A DNA stretch of 35,118 nt from Campylobacterota bacterium (GTDB lineage: Bacteria; Campylobacterota; Campylobacteria; Campylobacterales; Sulfurovaceae), in NCBI GenBank assembly GCA_015494795.1, contig WGAM01000068.1, positions 1-35,118 on the forward strand. The letters are read 5' to 3'. The stretch's first letter is position 1. Every line of letters begins with the position of its first letter. Shown piece by piece: positions 16,384 through 24,512 of the stretch. A model generated the notes under the pieces. That model ran no database searches, was not told the origin of the DNA, and saw only the letters and a list, made by a program, of their open reading frames with translations. A program made the position numbers and the translations under genes.

Positions 16384-16845
16384 CTATTTAACTCTTTTTC
16401 CCCATCTAAATTTATCTTTATACCAATCATCTAAACTAGATACTGTTACAGAGTGAGCTTTTCCACTACTTGCATGTATAAATCTATGATTTCCGATATA
16501 TATGCCAGAGTGATTTACATGTCCTCTATGTGCTGTATCAAAAAATAGTAAATCTCCATCTCTTAACTCATTAATAGAGAGTTTTTTACCTCTTATTTGA
16601 GATTGTGCAATAGATGTTCGAGGTATATTAATCCCTGCCTCTTTTGTAACACGATATACAAATCCAGAGCAATCAAAACTATTTGGTCCTGTTGCTCCAT
16701 ATCTATATGGTTTTCCTAAATACTTTTTAGCAATATTAACTATTTTATCTCTACTCTTAATATTATAATTTGTTATCTTATGAGGTCTCTTTAGACACCC
16801 TGTAAATAGAGAGTATAAAATTACTAAAGAGAATAATCCTCTCAT
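16384..16845 (-). CDS. NlpC/P60 peptidoglycan endopeptidase lipoprotein
   Basis: Expected to hydrolyse D-gamma-glutamyl-diaminopimelate bonds in murein. The 153 residues comprise a signal with lipobox FTGC (Cys17) and one NlpC/P60 domain (about 32-150). The triad is complete: Cys59 in NSFDCSGFV, His112 in HVNHSGIYIG and His124 in RFIHAS. It resembles the E. coli Spr (MepS) layout in size and anchor. Its start overlaps the stop of the upstream gene of unknown function by one base (16845), so the genes are coupled. Confidence 0.9.
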   Translation of the reverse strand: MRGLFSLVILYSLFTGCLKRPHKITNYNIKSRDKIVNIAKKYLGKPYRYGATGPNSFDCSGFVYRVTKEAGINIPRTSIAQSQIRGKKLSINELRDGDLLFFDTAHRGHVNHSGIYIGNHRFIHASSGKAHSVTVSSLDDWYKDKFRWGKRVK

Positions 16846-17303
16846 TAAAAATACTCTTTTATAATATGTGGAAATGTATCAATAGTTTTTTTAGCTTTCT
16901 TTATCTTATCCTCAAATACTACTTTAGAGTGTGGAAAAGTCTCTTGAAGCTCCTCATATATCTCAATCTTCTCCTCTATATGAGCCTCCATAGCATCTAA
17001 TACCATCTGCATTCTCTCTTTGCTTACTGCATATTTCATTAGAAGCTCAAACATTCTTTTTCGTGGGTGAATTGCCATTGAGTCTCCTGCTGTATTGGCA
17101 ATATCTTTAATATCCCATCTTGATAGATATATTCCACTTACACTTGGTGCTAAAATCTTTGCATATAGTGCCTCTGTATAGCTTGGATAATCTTTTAAAT
17201 CAACCTCTTCATTAGTAGAACAGCTATTATCAATACAGAAATCTTCACTATTTTTCATAGCCTCAAACTCTGCTCTTAAATCAGATAAATCCTTATCTAA
17301 CAT
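16845..17303 (-). CDS. Helical protein of unknown function in the TorD/ferredoxin cluster
   Basis: A 152-residue soluble protein, acidic at the N-terminus with two cysteines (FCIDNSCS, about 22-28), then predicted helical, with a conserved-looking block SRWDIKDIANTAGD (about 61-74) and a long C-terminal amphipathic helical region rich in Glu and Lys (about 100-150). I recognise no domain. GGAG precedes the ATG. It lies 19 bases after the shikimate dehydrogenase-like gene and overlaps the NlpC gene by one base. It probably belongs to the same operon as the ferredoxin and TorD genes. Confidence 0.65.
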   Translation of the reverse strand: MLDKDLSDLRAEFEAMKNSEDFCIDNSCSTNEEVDLKDYPSYTEALYAKILAPSVSGIYLSRWDIKDIANTAGDSMAIHPRKRMFELLMKYAVSKERMQMVLDAMEAHIEEKIEIYEELQETFPHSKVVFEDKIKKAKKTIDTFPHIIKEYF

Positions 17304-17322
17304 ATATTCTCCTTTTTTTAGT

Positions 17323-17787
17323 TTAAATAATAGTAGGTATTAAATCGAAATCAACTTTAGCTCCATACCATCTATTTGCAAGTAACATCATTCTAATTGC
17401 TAAAATCATATTTTCATCAAAAAATTCAGGATTTTCAACTAAATTATCTATAGCTACATCAAGATTATATCCCATGATTTTACCATTAACCACTTCAACA
17501 AATCCAACTAATCCCCTAACCTTTGAGCGTTCATCTAAAATATCACAATACTCTACTGCACTCTTTTGAAACTCAGGTTCTATTATCATTCTATCTACTT
17601 TTGAGTTAGCTAGATTTTTCATAGTAAAATCAAAATGTTCATCTTTAATATTTAGTGCTATTGCTGTAGCATTTATACCATTTAATTTTAATATTCTATT
17701 GAAATAGCCTCTTCTTTTTCCCGTCTGTGCATTATATCCTATAATGGTGCATAGTTTTGTATCTGGTTTTATCTCTTCTGGTCTCAT
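17323..17787 (-). CDS. Stand-alone protein resembling the shikimate dehydrogenase N-terminal domain
   Basis: A 154-residue soluble protein. By eye it follows the substrate-binding domain of AroE throughout: LCTIIGYNAQTGKRRGYFNRIL resembles the opening strand and 'GxP..HS.SP..HN' region, a strand matching NVTVPFK reads RMIIEPEF, and VNGKIMGYNLDVAIDNL parallels 'GxxxGDNTDGxGxxxxL'. The NADP-binding Rossmann domain is absent. The SxS shikimate-binding pair and the Asn of the AVNT motif are not retained; the Asp of NTDG seems kept. It therefore probably lacks dehydrogenase activity (inference). It sits between the helical protein and the ferredoxin gene. Confidence 0.55.
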   Translation of the reverse strand: MRPEEIKPDTKLCTIIGYNAQTGKRRGYFNRILKLNGINATAIALNIKDEHFDFTMKNLANSKVDRMIIEPEFQKSAVEYCDILDERSKVRGLVGFVEVVNGKIMGYNLDVAIDNLVENPEFFDENMILAIRMMLLANRWYGAKVDFDLIPTII

Positions 17788-17839
17788 TATAATCTCCTTT
17801 TTTAGTGCGAGATATTATCTCTTTTTTGTAGAGAAATTG

Positions 17840-18928
17840 TTATGAGTTTATCTTTTTTGCATTCTGATGTAACTCCATAGCCTCTTCTTCCTCTATTTTA
17901 CATCTATCACACTCAACTAATCCACCCTTATATGTAAAATAGTTCCCACACTCATTACATCTTCTAATATTAAATGATGCTAAAGTTCTCTGTGTTGGTT
18001 CAAAAAACTCTTTTATCTCAAAACCTCTCTGAAGTTGAATAGAGTTTGGCTCACAAACATCATGACATAGATGACACTTTAAACACATCATAGCATCAAA
18101 GTTAATAACAGAAAATTTATTATCACTACTCAAAGCACCAGTAGGACATATACGATAGCAGATTTGACAATTTGTACAGCTCTCATCAATAAACTTTTGA
18201 GATGTAAAACTTATATCCTCTTGGGCTATAATATCATACTCTTTTGGTCTCTCTTGTCGTTTTAAAATAGAAAATAGAAGTTTTCGCTTATCTGGAATTT
18301 TCTTCTCTCTTATACCTGCAATTACATCAATATCTATACCAAACTCTTTAAGCTCATCTGCCGTAACTGCTTCATCAAACTCTCTTTTACTCTTTACTGC
18401 ACCCTTTAGAGATAGAAAAGAGCGTCTATCTGGTATATTATCTTCTACTTTTTTATCTCTATCATCTATAGATTTAATAACTATCTGCTTATCTGATATA
18501 CTAGATAGTATAAAATTTGCCTCTTTTATATTCTCTATAAGATGTTTTTGTAACTTATTATCTCCACACTCACATGAGTAGGCATCTATAACAATAGGTT
18601 TATCTTTTGCTAATGCTAGAGAGATAAGATGTTCTACACTTAAAACAGATAGACATGAGTATAAATCTTTTTGACATACTAGTGAAGAGTTCTCCTCCTC
18701 TAAAAATTTAAAAAAGAACTCTATAGATGAAAATCCTGAAAGAGAGAAAGCCTCTGTTGGACATACTCCAACACAACCACCACAGTTAATACACTCTGCT
18801 GGAGTAAACGCAGGAATATTATCTACTATTTTAATGGTATCAACAGGACATATATCAACACATTTACTACACTCTGAAAATTTACTACTAGCTCTTACAC
18901 AAGAGGCTACATTAAACTCTAAATGCAT
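17840..18928 (-). CDS. Four-cluster 4Fe-4S ferredoxin with C-terminal zinc ribbon
   Basis: A 362-residue cytoplasmic electron carrier or maturation factor. Cluster motifs are Cys10/20/23/27 (the first with a long spacing), Cys46/49/52/56, Cys251/254/257/261 and Cys282/285/288/292, the last three being classic CxxCxxCxxxCP-like sets. Between the pairs lies a 190-residue region with Cys85, Cys92, Cys119 and Cys121. A CNEC...CDRC zinc ribbon occupies 324-343. No signal peptide. It begins immediately after the TorD gene stop, so both should act together, probably in assembling a molybdenum or tungsten enzyme such as formate dehydrogenase (inference). Confidence 0.8.
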   Translation of the reverse strand: MHLEFNVASCVRASSKFSECSKCVDICPVDTIKIVDNIPAFTPAECINCGGCVGVCPTEAFSLSGFSSIEFFFKFLEEENSSLVCQKDLYSCLSVLSVEHLISLALAKDKPIVIDAYSCECGDNKLQKHLIENIKEANFILSSISDKQIVIKSIDDRDKKVEDNIPDRRSFLSLKGAVKSKREFDEAVTADELKEFGIDIDVIAGIREKKIPDKRKLLFSILKRQERPKEYDIIAQEDISFTSQKFIDESCTNCQICYRICPTGALSSDNKFSVINFDAMMCLKCHLCHDVCEPNSIQLQRGFEIKEFFEPTQRTLASFNIRRCNECGNYFTYKGGLVECDRCKIEEEEAMELHQNAKKINS

Positions 18929-19564
18929 CTACTCTAACTCTTCTAACTTATTAGATATATACTCAAAATCACTGAGTAGAAACTCTAATGCTAACTCTGC
19001 TCCATCATGATATAGTGCTGTTCTTGCCTCTCTTTTCATATTTATTAAGAACATAGGTGACCAATCTAATAGATGCTCCTGCATAAACCCCTTTTGAACT
19101 TGTAAAATCTCTCTCATACCATCTTTATCATCTGCTCTAAAAGCCTTTTTTAGTGCTGTAGTCAACATATAGATAAACTCTAGCTCAACACCAATATGGT
19201 CAGGACTTACAACTCTTGCCTTATCTAGCTCAACTCTAAAATCTAAGCTATTATATAGACTAAGTACAGGATTATCTCCTCCACTCTCTATCATCTGGTC
19301 ATCTCTCTTATAGAAACTCTCATAAGGTACTAAATGTAATAGAAAAAGGTTAGCATAATCTACATCTAAATATCTCTCTTTTAAAATCTTATTGCTAAAC
19401 TCTTTTCTCTTATCCCACTCTTTATAGTTTGGAAATAGCTCTAAGATATTTTGATTTTTCTCAATAAACTCTAAAAACTCCATATCAACTTCTATAATCA
19501 TCAATCTTGATATAAGAGAGTAGAGTGTTATTCTATTATCTATCTCCTCTTCTGTAATGCTCAT
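18929..19564 (-). CDS. TorD/DmsD-family molybdoenzyme chaperone
   Basis: A 211-residue, all-helical cytoplasmic protein. The family core is visible: DYANLFLLHLVPYESFYKR (about 89-107), then VSPDHIGVELEFIYML (about 138-153) and LDWSPMFLINM (about 176-186). TorD-type chaperones bind the apo-form or Tat signal peptide of a molybdopterin oxidoreductase until cofactor insertion. No such oxidoreductase is encoded in the window, so its client is unknown. It is the first gene of the minus-strand cluster that continues through the ferredoxin to the NlpC gene. Confidence 0.83.
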   Translation of the reverse strand: MSITEEEIDNRITLYSLISRLMIIEVDMEFLEFIEKNQNILELFPNYKEWDKRKEFSNKILKERYLDVDYANLFLLHLVPYESFYKRDDQMIESGGDNPVLSLYNSLDFRVELDKARVVSPDHIGVELEFIYMLTTALKKAFRADDKDGMREILQVQKGFMQEHLLDWSPMFLINMKREARTALYHDGAELALEFLLSDFEYISNKLEELE

Positions 19565-19646
19565 AATTATCCTTTTTTATATTAATTGGGATATTTTACA
19601 ACATTCAATTTAAATATAAGATATAAAAATTTTAGAGGATAAGTTT

Positions 19647-19766
19647 TTATTTATATTTTCTCTTAAACCACTCAACTACTAAGAGTCCAACTACTACTAA
19701 TATTAAAATAAATATTATAGAGCCTATAACAACCTCATTACCTATAGGCTCTCTTAGATTAAACAT
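19647..19766 (-). CDS. 39-residue single-span membrane peptide overlapping the end of ileS
   Basis: The ATG lies within the last codons of ileS (the stop of ileS falls inside its second and third codons), in a different frame. The chain has a short N-terminal soluble part (MFNLREPIGNE), one strong membrane segment (VVIGSIIFILILVVVGLLVV, residues 12-31) and a basic tail (EWFKRKYK), which predicts a single span with the C-terminus in the cytoplasm. No family is recognised. Overlap with ileS suggests translational coupling. It is too short for routine gene callers. Confidence 0.55.
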   Translation of the reverse strand: MFNLREPIGNEVVIGSIIFILILVVVGLLVVEWFKRKYK

Positions 19767-22515
19767 CTACTACCTTTTGACATCTATCACATAGAGTGTT
19801 TTCTTCTTCACTTTTATATCTCCAACATCTTGGACACTTATTTTTATCTACTAATGAGATAGTATACTTAGAGTTATCTATAGTAAATTGAGCTAACTCT
19901 TTACCTGATGTTGTTATATCTACTCTACTAACTACAAACCAATCTTCTAAATCTTCTCTATTTTTAATAGGGAATTTAGATATATCTCCAATAATCTCTA
20001 ACTCTAGTGTTGATTTAATAATCTTCTCTTTTTTAAGTCTATCAACTATTTCAGAGAAGCTATCTCTAGCTTGTAGAAGAAGTTTATCATCAAAACTAGC
20101 CTCAACAGTAGGTATCTCTTCATATATTAAATCAAATACACTCTCCATATCACCTTTTAATATAGCAGGAGCATAATCTAATACCTCATCAACTGTATAT
20201 GTTAGAGTAGGAGCAATTAATCCTAACATAGATTTAGTAATTAATAACATAGCAGACTGTGTAGCTCTTCTTGTTTGACTATCTTTTTCATCACAATAGA
20301 GTCTATCTTTTGTAATATCCATATAGATACCACTCAACTCATTAATAATAAAATTATTTAAGATAGAAAATCCTCTTAAGAAGTCATACTCATCAAAGCT
20401 ACTCTTAACTGAACTAAAAACATCTCTAGCTTTAGTTAAAATCCATCTATCAAGCTCTCTATACTCGTTAATCTCAACTAAACTCTCTAATCCATCTATA
20501 TTTGCCATAAGAAATCTAAGAGTATTTCTAATCTTTCTATACTGTTCTGCTGTCTGTTTTAGGATATTATTAGATATTTTAAGGTCATTTTGATAATCAC
20601 TTAGTGCTACCCATAATCTTAGAATTTCAGAACCATACTGTTTTATTACCTTATCAGGTGCTATTACATTACCTTTAGATTTACTCATCTTCTCACCCTT
20701 CTCATCAACAGTAAATCCATGAGTGATGAGGTTTTTATATGGTGATACTCTATTAATAGCAGAGCTTAATAGTAGTGAAGATTGAAACCACCCTCTATGT
20801 TGGTCACTCCCCTCTATATATAGAGATGATGGATACTCTCCTGCATCATAGTTTCCACTCTTTAATACTGCATTCCAAGTTGAGCCACTATCAAACCATA
20901 CATCTAAAATATCATTAATCTTCTCTAACTCATCTGGATTATATTTTGACTCTTCTGGTAGTAACTCCTCTATGCTCATATCATACCAAGCATCAGCACC
21001 TCTATTTTCAAATATTGAAGCGATATTCTCTAAAATATCTCTATCTAAGATTATCTCTTTAGTAGATTTTTTTCTAAAAAATGCAATAGGTACACCCCAA
21101 CTTCTCTGTCTTGATATACACCAATCGGGTCTCCCCTCTATCATAGGTTTTAATCTATTTTTTGAAGTAGATGGATAGAATTTTACATCTTCTAGTGCAT
21201 CTAAAGCGACTTCTCTTAAACTCTTATCTTCACCTTTTATCTTATCATCAATGGATATAAACCACTGATTTGTAGCTCTATATATTAGAGGTTTTTTTGT
21301 TCTCCAACAGTGTGGATAGGAGTGGGTGAATTTAGTAACCTTTAAAAGATTTTCTCCTAATAGCTCTAAGATAGGCTCATTTGCTTTAAAGATATGCATA
21401 CCTACAAACTCTTTAGGATTTGGAATTAGATTTAATCCAACTACCAACTCATCAAAACAGCCTCTCTCATCAACAGGCATAATAACATCAAGATTATATT
21501 TTAATCCAACTCTATAGTCATCTTCTCCATGACCCGGAGCTGTATGAACAGAACCAGTTCCACCGTCCATTAATACATGCTCACCTAATACTATGGTGGA
21601 GTTTCTGCCATTTAGTGGATTTATAGCAGTTAGATTTTCTAAATCTTTAGAGTTAAATCTTTTAATAATCTCTCCCTCTACTACACCCTCTTCTACCATA
21701 GCACTATATCTAGCCTCTGCTACAATATAGCCATCACTACTTAAGATATATATCTCTTCAGGATTTAGAGAGATACCTGTATTTGATGGGAGTGTCCAAG
21801 GTGTAGTAGTCCATATAATTACTCCTGCTTCTCCATCTATATCTAATCTCTCTTTAGCCTCATTAGATAGCTCAAAATTAACATAGATAGAGTAGTCCTC
21901 TTTATCCTCATACTCAACCTCTGCGTCAGCTAAAGCAGTTCTTGCTGCCCATGACCAAAATATCGGTTTATGTCTCTCAACTAAGAGTCCTTTCTCTGCA
22001 ATATCACAGAGAGTTCTATAGATATTTGCCTCAAATTTAAAATCCATTGTTAAATATGGATTATCCCAATCTGCCATAATTCCAAGTTGTTTAAAGCCTT
22101 TTTTCTGTCCATCAATAGCTTTCTGTGCTGTAATTCGACAAATCTCTCTAAATTTAGAGATAGATAGAGACTCTTTTTTAGCTCTTCCCATTTTATCTTC
22201 AACTTTCTGCTCAATTGGAAGTCCATGACAATCCCAACCGGGAGTAAAACGGATATTTTTGCCATTAAAATAGTTATATTTTGTAATAATATCTTTTAAA
22301 ATCTTATTTAGTGCATGTCCAATATGAATATTACCATTTGCATAGGGTGGGCCATCATGTAGAGTAAACATCTCTGCACCCTCTCTTTTTGCTTTCATCT
22401 TCTCATATAGCTTCTCATCATACCATCTTTTATATCGTTTTGGTTCACTGTTTGGTAGATTTCCACGCATTGGAAATTTTGTTTTTGGAAGTAGTAATGT
22501 ATCTTTGTAATCCAT
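19759..22515 (-). CDS. ileS: Isoleucyl-tRNA synthetase
   Basis: Charges tRNA-Ile and edits misactivated valine. The length, 918 residues, is normal for the bacterial type with a C-terminal zinc site. HIGH is at 64-67 (GNIHIGHALNK) and KMSKS at 609-613. The editing domain carries the WTTTPWTLPSN stretch (235-245) and GTGSVHTAPGHGEDD (319-333). The C-terminal zinc knuckle uses Cys894, Cys897, Cys909 and Cys912. It has a promoter-like TATAAT in the short gap shared with the divergent pncC gene. Confidence 0.98.
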   Translation of the reverse strand: MDYKDTLLLPKTKFPMRGNLPNSEPKRYKRWYDEKLYEKMKAKREGAEMFTLHDGPPYANGNIHIGHALNKILKDIITKYNYFNGKNIRFTPGWDCHGLPIEQKVEDKMGRAKKESLSISKFREICRITAQKAIDGQKKGFKQLGIMADWDNPYLTMDFKFEANIYRTLCDIAEKGLLVERHKPIFWSWAARTALADAEVEYEDKEDYSIYVNFELSNEAKERLDIDGEAGVIIWTTTPWTLPSNTGISLNPEEIYILSSDGYIVAEARYSAMVEEGVVEGEIIKRFNSKDLENLTAINPLNGRNSTIVLGEHVLMDGGTGSVHTAPGHGEDDYRVGLKYNLDVIMPVDERGCFDELVVGLNLIPNPKEFVGMHIFKANEPILELLGENLLKVTKFTHSYPHCWRTKKPLIYRATNQWFISIDDKIKGEDKSLREVALDALEDVKFYPSTSKNRLKPMIEGRPDWCISRQRSWGVPIAFFRKKSTKEIILDRDILENIASIFENRGADAWYDMSIEELLPEESKYNPDELEKINDILDVWFDSGSTWNAVLKSGNYDAGEYPSSLYIEGSDQHRGWFQSSLLLSSAINRVSPYKNLITHGFTVDEKGEKMSKSKGNVIAPDKVIKQYGSEILRLWVALSDYQNDLKISNNILKQTAEQYRKIRNTLRFLMANIDGLESLVEINEYRELDRWILTKARDVFSSVKSSFDEYDFLRGFSILNNFIINELSGIYMDITKDRLYCDEKDSQTRRATQSAMLLITKSMLGLIAPTLTYTVDEVLDYAPAILKGDMESVFDLIYEEIPTVEASFDDKLLLQARDSFSEIVDRLKKEKIIKSTLELEIIGDISKFPIKNREDLEDWFVVSRVDITTSGKELAQFTIDNSKYTISLVDKNKCPRCWRYKSEEENTLCDRCQKVVDV

Positions 22516-22598
22516 ATAAATAACCTTATCTTAATAATTGGCGTGATTATATCTAAAAGTTAGTTTGGATATAATTATCAAAAAAAGTGTAGCAAAGT

Positions 22599-23057
22599 AT
22601 GGTAAAAAAGGTTATAGATATATTAAGTAGTAGAGGGCATAGCTTAACATTTGCAGAGAGTTGTACTGGTGGATTGATAGTATCAACATTCACAGCAGTA
22701 GCAGGGGTATCATCTATATTAAATGGTGCAGTAGTGAGTTACTCTAATGAGATAAAATCTAAATGGTTAGGAGTAAAAGAAGAGACTCTAATTAAATATG
22801 GAGCAGTTAGTAAAGATACTGTTAATGAGATGTTAGATGGAGTTATTAAGCTATCTAATGCTAATGGAGCTATAGCTGTTAGTGGAATAGCAGGGCCTGA
22901 TGGAGGAACTAAAGATAAACCCATTGGAACTGTTTTTATTGGAGTTAAATATTTAGATAGAGTTATAATTAAAAGATTTAATTTTAGAGGTAGTAGAGTA
23001 GAGATACAGAGAGAAGCAACAACTACAGCAATAGAGCTTTTTATAAAAATTTTATAA
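22599..23057 (+). CDS. pncC: Nicotinamide-nucleotide amidohydrolase PncC (CinA C-terminal domain)
   Basis: Deamidates NMN to nicotinate mononucleotide in pyridine nucleotide recycling. The 152-residue protein is the stand-alone CinA C-domain: TFAESCTGGLIVSTFT (about 16-31), GAVVSYSNEIKSKWLGV (43-59) and GIAGPDGGTKDKPIGTVFIG (about 102-121) are the three conserved blocks. The N-terminal MoaB-like domain of full CinA is absent. It is divergent from ileS, and its stop is followed 16 bases later by the tRNA promoter. Confidence 0.93.
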   Translation: MVKKVIDILSSRGHSLTFAESCTGGLIVSTFTAVAGVSSILNGAVVSYSNEIKSKWLGVKEETLIKYGAVSKDTVNEMLDGVIKLSNANGAIAVSGIAGPDGGTKDKPIGTVFIGVKYLDRVIIKRFNFRGSRVEIQREATTTAIELFIKIL

Positions 23058-23073
23058 AAAATTATAAAAACTC

Positions 23074-23102
23074 TTGACATATTATCTCTCATAGGCTATA
23101 AT
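23074..23102 (+). promoter_or_regulatory. Consensus sigma-70 promoter of the second tRNA cluster
   Basis: TTGACA (23074-23079), 17 bases, TATAAT (23097-23102), followed by TCCGTCCA as a GC-rich discriminator. It shares CTCTTGACAT and CTATAATT with the promoter at 15812. Confidence 0.85.
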
Positions 23103-23127
23103 TCCGTCCACTTATTTAAAAATCTGT

Positions 23128-23203
23128 GACCCGTTAGCTCAGTCGGTAGAGCAACTCCCTTTTAAGGAGTGGGCCCTAGGTTCGAATCCTAGACGGGTCA
23201 CCA
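23128..23203 (+). tRNA. tRNA-Lys (anticodon UUU)
   Basis: 76 bases with encoded CCA. Acceptor GACCCGT/ACGGGTC; anticodon stem ACTCC/GGAGT with loop CTTTTAA. First gene of a four-tRNA operon. Confidence 0.97.
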
Positions 23204-23230
23204 CGAAAAATTGTTGTAGGTCAAAAAGAT

Positions 23231-23306
23231 GACCCTTTCATCTAGTGGCCAAGGATATTGCGTTTTCATCGCAAAAACAAAGGTTCAAATCCTTTAGGGG
23301 TCGCCA
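23231..23306 (+). tRNA. tRNA-Glu (anticodon UUC)
   Basis: 76 bases with encoded CCA and G73. Acceptor GACCCTT/AGGGGTC (one G-U pair); anticodon stem TTGCG/CGCAA with loop TTTTCAT. The T-arm reads GGTTCAAATCC. Confidence 0.95.
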
Positions 23307-23338
23307 AAGTTTTTTATCTAATTAAACAGTTTATTTAA

Positions 23339-23414
23339 GGTCGATTAGCTCAGTTGGTAGAGCGCTACCCTTACAAGGTAGATGTCACTGGTTCGAGTCC
23401 AGTATCGACCACCA
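23339..23414 (+). tRNA. tRNA-Val (anticodon UAC)
   Basis: 76 bases with encoded CCA. Acceptor GGTCGAT/ATCGACC; anticodon stem CTACC/GGTAG with loop CTTACAA. Confidence 0.97.
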
Positions 23415-23425
23415 TCTATATAGGT

Positions 23426-23502
23426 GCGGCGGTAGTTCAGTTGGTTAGAATACCTGCCTGTCACGCAGGGGGTCGCGAGTTCGAGTCTCGTCCGCCGCGC
23501 CA
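23426..23502 (+). tRNA. tRNA-Asp (anticodon GUC)
   Basis: 77 bases with encoded CCA and G73. Acceptor GCGGCGG/CCGCCGC; anticodon stem CCTGC/GCAGG with loop CTGTCAC. Last gene of the Lys-Glu-Val-Asp cluster; no terminator hairpin with a T-tract is evident after it. Confidence 0.97.
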
Positions 23503-23588
23503 TCTTTACTATTTAATTTTTACTTAAAAATCCATAATAATAATCTTTTCTTTTATAAAACTCTTAAATTACAATCAATACACATTTA

Positions 23589-23597
23589 TGTTATAAT
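23589..23597 (+). promoter_or_regulatory. Extended -10 promoter of lpxC
   Basis: TGT followed by TATAAT lies 30 bases upstream of the lpxC start, with AAAGGAA as ribosome binding site. It gives lpxC a promoter separate from the tRNA operon. Confidence 0.5.
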
Positions 23598-23627
23598 ATA
23601 ACTATTATAAAAACAAAGGAATAGAGT

Positions 23628-24512
23628 ATGAACCAAAGAACTATTCGTAAACCAGTTGAAGTTACAGGTATTGGACTTCACAAAGGTGAGCCGATTAAAT
23701 TAAGACTTGAACCTTTAGGTGAAGATGCAGGTATTATATTTTATAGAGAAGATTTAGCATTAAATATACCACTATCCCCAAAAAATGTTATTGATACTAA
23801 AATGGCTACTGTTATTGGTAATAAGAGGGGTTATATATCTACTATTGAACACTTTTTATCTACTGTTTATGCTTATGGTATTGATAATCTAAGAGTTATT
23901 GTTAATGGAAATGAGATGCCAATTATGGACGGTAGTGCAAGTTCATTCTCTCTACTTTTAGATGAAGCCGGAATAAAAGAGCAGAGCAGTCCTAAAAAGA
24001 TTATGCGTATTAAAAAAGCTGTTGAGGTGAGAGATGGAGCTAAATTTGTAAGATTAGAGCCAAGCAAAAAAGCAACATTTAATTTTACAATAAATTTTAA
24101 CCACCCTATTATTGGAAGAGAGACTCAAAAGTTTACCTTTGGAACAAAAGAGTTTATAAATGAGATTGCAAGAGCTAGAACATTTGGATTTGCTAGAGAT
24201 ATTCAATATCTACAGAGTATAAATTTAGCATTAGGAGCAAGTTTAGATAATGCTATTGGTTTAGATGATAATAGAGTATTAAATCCAGAGGGGTTAAGAT
24301 ATAATAATGAGTTTGTAAGACATAAAATTTTAGATGCTATGGGTGATATGATGGTTATAGGGTATAATATATTAGGTGCATATAGCTCTTATGCAGGAAG
24401 CCATAAATTAAATCATGAGTTGACCCTTAAACTCTTAGCAGATGCCTCAAACTATGAGATAGTAACCGTTAAAAAATCAAAAAGTAGAAGTTTTGAAAAA
24501 AGTTTTGCCTAA
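23628..24512 (+). CDS. lpxC: UDP-3-O-acyl-N-acetylglucosamine deacetylase
   Basis: Zinc enzyme that commits UDP-acyl-GlcNAc to lipid A synthesis, so the organism makes LPS or LOS. The 294 residues begin with the typical TIRKPVEVTGIGLHKGE. Zinc ligands by alignment with E. coli are His75 (STIEHFLS), His232 and Asp236 (FVRHKILDAMGD), and the catalytic His259 lies in AGSHKLNHEL. Glu74 is the expected general base. Its last 20 bases overlap the TTG start of tsaB, so lpxC, tsaB and tsaC form an operon. Confidence 0.97.
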   Translation: MNQRTIRKPVEVTGIGLHKGEPIKLRLEPLGEDAGIIFYREDLALNIPLSPKNVIDTKMATVIGNKRGYISTIEHFLSTVYAYGIDNLRVIVNGNEMPIMDGSASSFSLLLDEAGIKEQSSPKKIMRIKKAVEVRDGAKFVRLEPSKKATFNFTINFNHPIIGRETQKFTFGTKEFINEIARARTFGFARDIQYLQSINLALGASLDNAIGLDDNRVLNPEGLRYNNEFVRHKILDAMGDMMVIGYNILGAYSSYAGSHKLNHELTLKLLADASNYEIVTVKKSKSRSFEKSFA

